Below the pieces are notes generated by a model. That model saw only the letters and a program-made list of their open reading frames with translations. It did not search any database and was not told where the DNA came from. Shown here in pieces: positions 1 to 8,100 of a stretch of 9,592 bases of DNA. The DNA is taken from contig CALEIM010000123.1 in the NCBI GenBank assembly GCA_937876395.1, positions 1-9,592 of the forward strand, written 5' to 3'. Source of the stretch: an uncultured Wenzhouxiangella sp. GTDB taxonomy: Bacteria; Pseudomonadota; Gammaproteobacteria; Xanthomonadales; Wenzhouxiangellaceae. Each line of letters begins with the position of its first letter. Positions within the stretch are counted from its first letter, which is position 1. The position numbers and the translations under genes were made by a program.

Positions 1-2
1 CC

Positions 3-71
3 GGCAGTGACGAGCCGGCCGAAGACGCGATCTTCTCCGACCGCTTCGAGGCCGCTTCAAGCGACGACTGA
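3..71 (+). CDS. C-terminal end of an upstream exported protein with an I-F-S-D-R-F-E tail (partial)
   Basis: Only the last 22 codons lie in the window, ending at TGA 69-71; the 5' part is cut off by the left edge. The readable end is G-S-D-E-P-A-E-D-A-I-F-S-D-R-F-E followed by A-A-S-S-D-D. The D-x-I-F-x-D-x-F-E pattern resembles a short acidic tail I recall at the C-terminus of many signal-peptide-bearing proteins in Xanthomonadales-type gammaproteobacteria, so the lost part was probably a secreted protein; this is a family-knowledge inference. The reading frame is supported by a strong terminator 22 bases after the stop, pointing the same way. The function of the missing body cannot be told. 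It is separated from the downstream protease by that terminator and about 400 bases, so the two are unlikely to share one transcript. Confidence 0.72.
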   Translation, partial: GSDEPAEDAIFSDRFEAASSDD

Positions 72-93
72 TCGACCACCCATAAAGCAATGC

Positions 94-123
94 AAAGGGC
101 CGCCCAATGGGCGGCCTTTTTTT
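94..123 (+). terminator. Rho-independent terminator of the upstream gene
   Basis: A perfect 8-bp GC stem (98-105 pairing with 109-116, GGCCGCCC with GGGCGGCC) closes a three-base AAT loop and is followed directly by seven T (117-123). Flanking A residues at 94-96 can pair with the first T residues, and G97 can wobble-pair with T117, extending the stem. It begins 22 bases after the stop codon at 69-71 and should end that transcript. The A-rich left flank means it may also work in the other direction, but no gene reads toward it from the right. Confidence 0.88.
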
Positions 124-196
124 GATTCGGTCTATGCCTCCGCCAGTGCCCGGATCAAAACCCCGGGTACAGATTTCGCTTCAGGTGGCGGATTTC

Positions 197-228
197 CGTG
201 GAAACCATTTATTGTTTGCAATTCCACG
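197..228. promoter_or_regulatory. Possible operator: perfect 7-bp inverted repeat CGTGGAA / TTCCACG
   Basis: CGTGGAA at 197-203 is repeated inverted as TTCCACG at 222-228, with an 18-base AT-rich spacer. The right arm touches the candidate -35 region of the only promoter-like sequence in the gap, the position expected for a repressor or activator site. The spacing (arm centres 25 bases apart) could suit a dimeric regulator, but no family can be named from the sequence. It could also be an unimportant hairpin. Confidence 0.28.
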
Positions 229-242
229 AGAACTGTGATACT
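215..242 (+). promoter_or_regulatory. Candidate sigma-70-type promoter with extended -10
   Basis: The -10 candidate is GATACT at 237-242, preceded by a TGT triplet at 234-236 that gives an extended -10 (TGn). The -35 is weak: TTTGCA at 215-220 with a 16-base spacer, or TTGCAA at 216-221 with 15 bases. Each hexamer matches consensus at four of six positions. A start near 249 would give a leader of about 230 bases before the protease ATG at 480. It is the best promoter-like pattern I found in the gap, but the match is only moderate. Confidence 0.3.
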
Positions 243-443
243 GCTAAAAGGGAACCTTAAATGAGCGCCACTTTGAGTCGACCGTACCGGTCGGCTAACC
301 AGCCGGCGCACGTACCAAGGGGGCCGTCCTGATCGCCGCTATCGGCTGACTGGACAAGTCTGAGGGCCGGTGTGAAAACGGCTTGCAGCATGGGCCCCTG
401 CGGGGAGGGTAGCCCCGGATTTGTCGAGCACCCGCATCGCGGC

Positions 444-465
444 GTGTCAGAAATGGCCCTGACAC
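444..465 (+). other. 7-bp hairpin just before the protease ribosome binding site
   Basis: GTGTCAG (444-450) pairs perfectly with CTGACAC (459-465) around an eight-base loop, aaatggcc, which contains an in-frame ATG at 453. The 3' arm ends four bases before the GGAGGG at 470-475, so folding would hide ATG 453 in the loop and leave the site for ATG 480 exposed. It may help select the downstream start or modulate translation. It is too short a stem, with no T-run, to be a terminator. Confidence 0.4.
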
Positions 466-469
466 CTGC

Positions 470-475
470 GGAGGG
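470..475 (+). promoter_or_regulatory. Shine-Dalgarno sequence GGAGGG deciding the ATG 480 start
   Basis: GGAGGG is a strong match to the 16S anti-SD sequence and lies four bases before ATG 480. The spacing is a little short but usable. It favours ATG 480 over the in-frame alternatives GTG 372 (GAGGG at 362-366) and ATG 453, both of which would bury the signal peptide behind a hydrophilic extension. Confidence 0.6.
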
Positions 476-479
476 ATGT

Positions 480-2156
480 ATGCGGTTTTGGAACCTGTTT
501 GCAATCGTACTGTTTTCTGGTTTTCTGGCATTTTCGGCTCACGCCGAATCGCCGGAGTGTCTGATCTCCTTTGACTCGGCACGTCTTGACGTGTGCAGCG
601 GTCAATGGGAGTTAACCAACGCCAATCTTGATCACCTGACCAGCGTCTCGGCCTTCAACGACTCGTCCTACCGGGTGGTCAAGTTTGACCGTCCGCTGCG
701 TACGGCCGACCGCGAGGCCCTCGCTGATCTGGGTGCCGAGGTGCTGGGCTACGTGTCGCACTACGCTTACAAAGTGCGTATGCGGCCATCGATGGATCAG
801 AGAGTATCAGCGCTCGATGGCGTCATCTGGGTGGGGCCATATCTGCCGGTGTGGAAGGTCGGGATCAACCTTGCCACGGACCTCGAGTTTGCCAACGTGC
901 GCACTGCGGCCCCGGACATCGATTTGCTGACGGTCACACTGCACCAGGGAGCCGGCGTTGAGCGGGTTGCCAATGATCTGCTCGGCACGCCGGGCCTTGA
1001 GGGGGTCAGCACCGGAACGAGCTCGGTTGATGAATACCTGGTCATGCGTTTCCAGGCGAATCAACTAGACTCCATCGTCGATACGCTGGCGAGCAATGAA
1101 CATGTTGCGGCCGTCAAGTTCCGCTTCCCCAACGAGACGTTCAACTCGCAGGGCGTGTGGCTGCACCAGAGCGGCGAGAGTGACCCGGCCGAGACTCCAC
1201 TGTTTGACCAGGGTCTGTACGGCTGCGGTCAGGTCATCGGCATGCTCGATACCGGCATGGATGTTGACCACTGCTCGTTTGAAGACCCGGACCCGGGCAA
1301 TGAGTTTCCCTACGTGCACTGTACCGACGGGGCTGGCTGCTCAACAATTTCTCCCACCGAAGCGCATCGCAAGGTTGCCGCTTTCTATCACTGGGAAACC
1401 AGTGGCGGTACCCCCGGGGACAGCCACAATCACGGCACCGCCGTGGCCGGCAATATCTTCGGCAGCAACTGGCAGAATCCGATTGACTGCGAGAATCTGA
1501 GCACGCCCGGGGCGATGGAAGACGTCGATGGCATGGCGCCCGGCGCGCGGGCGATTGTTCAGGCTACCGGCGGTGGTCTGGACTATCTCAATACGCACGG
1601 CGGCAACGTCTATCATGCGGCTACAACGGCCTATGCTGGCGGTGCCTTTATCCACAACAACTCCTGGGGATCAAGCTGTTCGAATATCTTTGGCTGCATT
1701 TCCGGCTGCCAGATCGAGTATCGCGACAACAGCCGCTACGGTGATCTGGCCGTGTGGGAAAATCCCGAACTGCTGATCGTCGCGGCCGCCGGTAACGATG
1801 GCGGCGGTGATGGTGGTGGTGGCTGTGGTCTGGCCAACAATGTGGGCTCCCCGGCCAACGCCAAGAGTGTGTTTGCCATTGGTGGCACCCAGCGCGGCCA
1901 GGCAGCCAACAACACCTACATGAATTCATCACGTGGCCCGGTGATTGACCGCCGGACCAAGCCGGATATTCTGGCCCAGAGCCAGGGGGTGATGACCTCC
2001 AGCAAGGGAACGGCCTGTGGCCCACGCTCGGCGACGGGCACGTCCTTCGGCTCGCTGGTATCAGTGCACTGGTACGCGAGTATTTGCAGCGGGGCTTCTA
2101 TCCCCTGGGCTTTGAACTTGAAGCAAACGAGATTTCCGATCCTTCAGCGGCTCTGA
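480..2156 (+). CDS. S8 (subtilisin, KP-43-like) serine peptidase, N-terminal part, frameshifted after the catalytic serine
   Basis: This is the first part of a secreted serine endopeptidase (558 codons from ATG 480). Residues 1-22 form a classic Sec signal peptide with an A-H-A cleavage site. Residues about 23-235 are a long propeptide that includes the W-V-G-P-Y-L-P segment seen in KP-43-like relatives. The catalytic domain follows, with Asp257 in L-D-T-G, His318 in H-N-H-G-T-A-V-A-G, an N-N-S-W-G motif, oxyanion-hole Asn439 in A-A-A-G-N-D, S-S-R-G-P, and Ser522 in G-T-S-F. The layout and motifs fit the KP-43 branch of S8 peptidases. After S525 (2052-2054) the frame stops resembling the family: the last 33 residues are unrelated and end at TGA 2154-2156, while the true continuation lies in the -1 frame. 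The P-x-V of the Ser motif is missing. As written the product lacks the end of the catalytic domain and should be inactive. A longer start at GTG 372 is possible but would spoil the signal peptide. Confidence 0.9.
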   Translation: MRFWNLFAIVLFSGFLAFSAHAESPECLISFDSARLDVCSGQWELTNANLDHLTSVSAFNDSSYRVVKFDRPLRTADREALADLGAEVLGYVSHYAYKVRMRPSMDQRVSALDGVIWVGPYLPVWKVGINLATDLEFANVRTAAPDIDLLTVTLHQGAGVERVANDLLGTPGLEGVSTGTSSVDEYLVMRFQANQLDSIVDTLASNEHVAAVKFRFPNETFNSQGVWLHQSGESDPAETPLFDQGLYGCGQVIGMLDTGMDVDHCSFEDPDPGNEFPYVHCTDGAGCSTISPTEAHRKVAAFYHWETSGGTPGDSHNHGTAVAGNIFGSNWQNPIDCENLSTPGAMEDVDGMAPGARAIVQATGGGLDYLNTHGGNVYHAATTAYAGGAFIHNNSWGSSCSNIFGCISGCQIEYRDNSRYGDLAVWENPELLIVAAAGNDGGGDGGGGCGLANNVGSPANAKSVFAIGGTQRGQAANNTYMNSSRGPVIDRRTKPDILAQSQGVMTSSKGTACGPRSATGTSFGSLVSVHWYASICSGASIPWALNLKQTRFPILQRL

Positions 2157-5100
2157 TTCGGGCTCTGATGACCAACGGCGCGGTCGAGGTGACCGGCACC
2201 GGCTCGGGCAGCGGTTTTCCCAACCAGAATATTGGCTGGGGCCGGTTGCTGGCCGATAATGCCCTGTATTTTGAAGGCGATGATCGCCTGCTCTGGCTCC
2301 ACGATGCCAAAACGGGGCTGGATACCGGCCAGACCGATGTGCACCACCTTGCGGTCGACAGCGGTGAGGATCTGATCGTTACCCTGATCTGGCACGACTA
2401 TCCCGCTGAACTCAACTCCAATCCACACATCGTCAACCAGCTTCGTCTGGAAGTGGAAACACCATCCGGTGATGTCTGGACACAAAAGCTTTCGCCAGGC
2501 GGCGGCATCAATGACCCCAACCCCTTCCAGGGCACCAGCCTGGATGACTACGATGACCGCAACACCGTGCACCAGATCGTATTGACTGCACCGGAGGTCG
2601 GCAGCTACCAGGTTCGCGTATCTGGCATTCAGGTGGCAATGGGCGATGCCCAGCCGTATGCCCTGGTGGCTACCGGTGATCTGCTTGGTGTCGGTGATCC
2701 TGACTTTATCCTCACGCGAGACCCAACGCAGCTTGCAGTGTGCGAAGGTGAGGATGCACTGTTTGATATCGAAGTGTTGAGCGTTTCCGATTTTGACGAC
2801 CCGGTTGACCTGGCGGTCAGCGATGGTCTGCCTGCCGGCGCCAGTGCCGACTTCTCCGTCAACCCGGTCACGCCCGCTGATCCGGCCGCCGTGAGCGTGC
2901 TGTCCATCAGCGACACTAGTGCGGTTGCGGTCGGCAGCTATACCCTGGAAGTGACTGGCGAATCCAGCGGACCGGGCCATGATCCGGTCAGCAAGTCGAT
3001 TTCACTGGACCTGACGGTTGATGAGCTGCTGGATGAGCCTGGCCTGATGGCGCCGCCTGACGGCATTACCGATATCACCCTGCAGCCCGAATTTGAATGG
3101 CAGGCGCTGGCTGGGGCGGTTGAGTACACCCTGCAGGTGGCCACCGATGCGACCTTTACCGGCCTGGTGTTTGATGAGACCGTTGTCGGCGAAAGCCATG
3201 CGCTTGATTTTGAACTTGATACCGGCACCCAGTACTTCTGGCGTGTCCGGGCCCACAATAGCTGCGGCGAGGGGGCCTGGAGCGACACTTTTGATTTCCA
3301 GACCCGCTTTGAGCCGGTTGCCGAAGTAACGCCGGAATCGCTTTCCTTTGAAGTGATACTGGGCCAGACCGACAGCGAGACCCTGTCGATCAGCAACCTG
3401 GGCACGGGCAACCTGGTCTGGCAGATCGACACCGATCAGACCACCGGCTCCATTGCTCCGCTGTTCGGTGGCGACTTCGACATCGGCAACTGGGAGCTGG
3501 TCAACAATCCGCCCGGAGTTGGCGGTACGGTCAGCACCGAGCCCGGCCCGCCGCTGGAGGTTTATATCACCGGCGGGAATGTCGGGACCGGGGGCGATCC
3601 CGATTTGCAAATCGAAATTCCCGTCGATGGCACCATCATTTTCGACTGGGGTTACCAGACCAGTGATGCCGACTGCTGGGATTCGGGTGGGTATGCCATC
3701 AACGGCGAGTATACGGAACTAGCCTGCAACAGTGCGCCAGTGCCGTATTTCAACGAAACCGCAGTGGTCGAAGTCAGTGCCGGCGATCTGTTTGCCTTCC
3801 GGGTCTGGACCGACGACGGAAATTTCGGAGCCGGCGTATTCGGCGCGACCAACTTCCAGTTCATAGCAGACGTATGCAGCGGCGATTTCAGTTCCGTTGC
3901 GTGGCTGAGTGCGAGTCCGGACAGCGGCAGTACGCCGGCCGGAACCACGGATCAGATCACCGTCAGCATCGACAGTGCCGACCTGAACCAGGACGTGTTT
4001 GAAGGCTATTTGTGTATCGCTACCAATGCCGAGAATGCGCCGATGATTCCGGTTGCGGTCGAGCTGACCGTCTTTGACCCCGATGCCGGCGCTGTTGCCG
4101 GCAGTCTGACCGCCCTGGGCTATTGCGGGGAGGATCCATCGCCCGCGGCCGGCGCGCTCGTTTCAGTAACGGGCCAGAGCAGCACGGTGTACACCACCAT
4201 CGCTGACGGCAGCGGCAATTACACCATCAATATCAACGAAGGCGAAAGCCCGGTGGATATCACCGTGTCCCTGGACGGCCATCTCGACACCGTCGAGACC
4301 GGAGTCAGCGTAGTCGCCGGTCAGACCACCACGGTTGATCTTGATCTGCGCCTTGATGCGCCCTGCGCCACGGTTGATCCTGAGCTGTTCGATGTGATTG
4401 TGACGCTGGGAGATATCGACGACTTCGATCTGACGATCAGCAATCTCGACGGTGCCGGTACGCTGGACTGGGATGTGACCATTGCCGAAAGTAGCTGCGC
4501 CAGCCCGGACCCTGTGGACTGGCTGAGCGTCCTGCCCGGATCCGGCACGCTTGCCGGTGAATCCAGCGACATCGCCGTGCTCACCGTTGACAGTACGGAC
4601 CTGGCCGACGGCAATTACCAGGCATTGGTCTGCGTCAGCACCAGCGACAGCGAAGCAGCCAGTTTCGAGCTGCCGTTTGATCTGCAGGTCATCGATCCGA
4701 GCCTGGCCGTATTTGACGGTACGGTCACCAGCACCGGCCTGTGCGGTGAAGATCCCGGCCCGCTGGCTGAAGCCACGGTCAGCATCATCGGTCAAAATAA
4801 TACCTTCGAGGCTCTGACCGACGATGACGGCTACTACAGTCTGCTGGTCAGCGAAGATGAAAGCCCGGTCGATGTCACCGTCTCAGCCCCTGACCATTTT
4901 GCTCAGACGGCGAGCGATGTGAATTTCGTCGGCGGTGACACCATCACCAGTGACTTTGATCTGGCACCGGACGCTGCCTGCGCCGTGGTTACGCCCGAGA
5001 CGCTCGATGAAACGGCCGATATGGGCGAGATCGTCCAGACCATCGTTGAGATCACCAACGTCGGCAACCAGGCATTGAACTGGACCATCGGCTATACCGG

Positions 5101-8100
5101 CGCCGCTGCGGTGCCCCTGCCGGTGCTTGACGCGGCCAGCGCTGAAGCGGCCGCGACCGCCGGTCTGGGCCGTGAGCCAGGCCCTGTTTCGCCCGAGGAT
5201 GAGGCCTTGGGGATTCAGGCCGAAACCTGGCAGTCCGAAACGGCCGCTGCAAGCCAGTGGACCGCCGCCCAGCGTCGTCAGCTCATTGAAGACGGTGTGC
5301 TGATGATGCCGGATTCCAGCACACCCAGACGGGTGACGGTTTATGACAAGGAAACCGGCGACCTCATCGACCTGAACTTCTTCAGCCTGACCGACGGCGG
5401 TATACCGATCCAGGTCATTTTGCATCCCGACGGGGAACGCTTCCTGATCAGCCGCCAGACCGGCACCGACAACGGTCATATCGTCCAGGCCTATGACCTG
5501 GAAGGCGAGTACCTGGGCGTGTTTGCGCCCCAGGGTGGCCAGGATATGACCGTCATGCAGAACGTTCGCGGCCTGGCCGTGCATCCGACCACGGGCAATA
5601 TACTGGTGGCCGTCGCCGGTGGCACCAGCACCGTGCCGGAAAATCAGGACTCGGTGCTTGAATTCGGTCCCGAGGGCGAACTGCTCGGTCGTTTCATCGA
5701 AAGCGGTGCCGGTGGGCTCAGCGGGCCCTGGGGCATCACCTTCCGCGACAACGATGTGATTGTTTCTGACAGCGGCAGCAACAGCCTGTATCGCTACGAT
5801 CTGGACGGTCAGTTCATTGAACTGTTCACCGACGATCCGAGCTTCCCGCAGCAGATCCATTCGAATGCTGACGGCCACGTTCTCGCAGCCGGCTTCAGCA
5901 GCCCTGCAGGTGCCTGGGAATGGGATGCCGATGGTGTGCAAATCGGCCTGTATGGGCCACAAACCAGCTTGCGCGGTGTTCATGAATTGCCCGGTGGCAC
6001 CATCCTGGTGACCAACGGCAGCGGTGTTCACGAAATTGACCGCAACGGTAATCTGGTCCGCACCATCACATCCGACGTTACCGGACGTTTTCTGTCGCTG
6101 ATCCAGCCGCAGTTGAGCTGCGATACGACGCCGCCGGACTGGCTGGCCGTCGCTCCGACTTCCGGCAGTACCGATCCGGGGTTCACTGACACACTGGATG
6201 TCACCCTCGATACCGACGGCCTGACGCCGGGTGTATACAACGCCCAGATTTGCGTTGAAAGCAACGATCCGGTTAATCCGGTGATCCCGGTTGATGTCAG
6301 CTTCACGGTTGAACTGGGTACAAACTACGGCGGTGTCCAGGGCGAGGTCTTCAGTCTCGGCTACTGTGACGAGGACGGTTTTGCCGTGGCGAATGCCACT
6401 ATTGACATCGTCGGTCAGAGCCAGAGCTGGCAGACCAGCAGCGATGAAAACGGTTACTACGAGATCCTGCTGCCGACTGCGGAAGCGCCGTTCGACATCA
6501 CCGCCAGCGCCGCGGAGCACTTCCCGCAAACTGCATCGGCAGTTGCCCTCCCGGGCGGCGATATGGTGACGGTAGACTTCGACCTCGATGCGGAAACCCC
6601 GTGCATTGACGTGGTGCCCGAAGAAATCTCGGTAGCCATCGATATCGGGCAGACAGAAGATCTGACTTTCGACGTCATCAACAGCGGAACCAGCACCCTC
6701 AACTGGCTGATCGATACCAGCGGTCGGAGCGCGCGCGACAGCGATCCGCTGATCGGATTCAATTTCACCACCAGCGCATCGTCCACACCTGATCCGCAGA
6801 ACTGGACGCGGATTGGTAGTGCGGATGGCAGCCTGGCCGGGGTCATTGATGACACTGGTGAAGCAACCGAGATCGGTATCTCCTGGGGCGGCGTCGATGG
6901 CGGTCTCGGATTTGTCTATCTGAGCACCTCCACGCTGGCCGGCGATGCCACACCGCAGCACGACTATGACCTGTCGGGCATGACCGGCTACGGCTTCCGC
7001 TCCAATGGGCACTTGTTCATCGAGATCGACGGCTTGCAGCCGCATACGCCTTACGAGTACTGGTTTGTCGCCTATCGTGGCGGATCCAATATCGACAATA
7101 TCGTTCGGGTCAGCGACGGTGACGTGAGCGACGCATTCGAGTTCAACCAGTTCGTGGCTTCAGCCAACAATGATGGCCGATTCATCGTCAACGAGCAGCT
7201 CAGTTCAGATCAGCAGATTTGGGATGAGCTGTCGTTCATTACTCATGCCGATTCCGATGGTGTCATCACCGTCCAATTCCAGGGTGATACCCAGACCACG
7301 GTCATCGGCGCCTTTGCCATCCGCCAGTCCCTGGACTGCACCATTCCCGACTGGCTGAGCGTTGCGCCGGAATCGGGGGCAGTTGATGCCGGTGATCCGG
7401 CTGATACCGTCACCGCCACACTGGACGCCACCGGCCTGTTGCCGGGCGAGTACAGCGCAAACATTTGCGTGGAAAGCAACGATCCGACCCGGCCGGTCGT
7501 GCCGGTCGAAGTCACGATGGAGGTCGATTACGGCGACGACTTCGGGTTGATCAGCGGTCAGGTTGACAGTCTTGGTCACTGCACCGAAGACCCGTACGCA
7601 CTGGCTGGTGCCAGCCTGGATGTGATTGGTCAGAACAACAGTTATACGTTTATCAGCGATGAAAACGGCCTGTTTGAAGTGGCCGTGCCGATCGACGAAA
7701 GTCCGGTCGATATCATCGTCAGCGCGCCGGATCATCAGCCCTTCACCGTTACCGGTGTGGGTCTGGTCGGCGGCGAGTGGATCAACATGGACTTTGAGCT
7801 GATCCTGGAAGCGCCGTGTGTCACCGCGCTGCCCGAGTCAATTTCCATCAACATGAACCCGGATGAGACGGCCAGCGGCAACCTGCAGCTTGGCAATATC
7901 GAAGGCACCGCCCTGCTCGAATGGGTACTTGATACCGCCATGCCGACCGAGTTCGGGCATGAGATTTACGGCGAGGCGCCGTCGGGCACGTCCGCTCATG
8001 GTGTCAGCCTGATGGAACTGTTTGGTCACGGCCAGCTAGTTGGTGAGCCTGTGCAGCCGCTTCAGGTCGCCATTGACTGCGACCAGGCGCCCGGCCTGCT

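Larger units (their letters stand above)
124..479 (+). other. Intergenic leader region upstream of the giant protease
   Basis: About 355 bases without a convincing gene. The open frames here have no supporting features. The left half (124-260) is less GC-rich and holds a 7-bp inverted repeat and a possible promoter. The right half is GC-rich and full of short hairpins: 280-284 with 288-292 (GACCG/CGGTC), 292-296 with 301-305 (CGGCT/AGCCG), and two mutually exclusive ones in which GGGG 402-405 can pair either with CCCC 395-398 or with CCCC 413-416. A 23-codon frame (261-332) has a reasonable AAGGGA seven bases upstream, but it carries no recognisable peptide and overlaps these hairpins. I could not match the region to a known riboswitch class. 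It may be a structured 5' leader. Confidence 0.5.

Noticed and set aside
7..264. 85-codon + strand frame over the terminator and promoter region
   Set aside because: It runs out of frame over the end of the upstream gene and through a strong terminator, has no ribosome binding site, and its product is Arg/Pro/Ser-rich without motifs.
261..332. 23-codon small frame with SD-like AAGGGA
   Set aside because: Its product shows no leader-peptide feature such as a run of one amino acid or a membrane segment, and its SD would lie at the very 5' end of the transcript if the candidate promoter is right. It is kept only as part of the leader observation.
246..420. Cobalamin-riboswitch-like pieces (AAAAGGGAA, then GGTGTGAAAACGG)
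   Set aside because: The pieces are more than 100 bases apart instead of adjacent, the remaining conserved core is absent, and the downstream gene has no link to cobalamin.
2043..2075. Programmed -1 ribosomal frameshift
   Set aside because: The direction (-1) fits, but there is no X-XXY-YYZ heptamer and no strong downstream structure is evident. Shifting would still leave the P-x-V of the active-site motif missing.
2144..3610. Overlapping antisense open frames over the jelly roll, Ig and fibronectin regions
   Set aside because: The + strand frame encodes recognisable domains throughout; the antisense products have low-complexity composition and overlap each other.
4883..7045. Long antisense open frame of 720 codons
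   Set aside because: It lies opposite the giant + strand gene, whose translation shows clear repeated domains. The antisense protein has no recognisable motif, no signal peptide and no good ribosome binding site. GC-biased codons in the sense strand produce such stop-free antisense frames.
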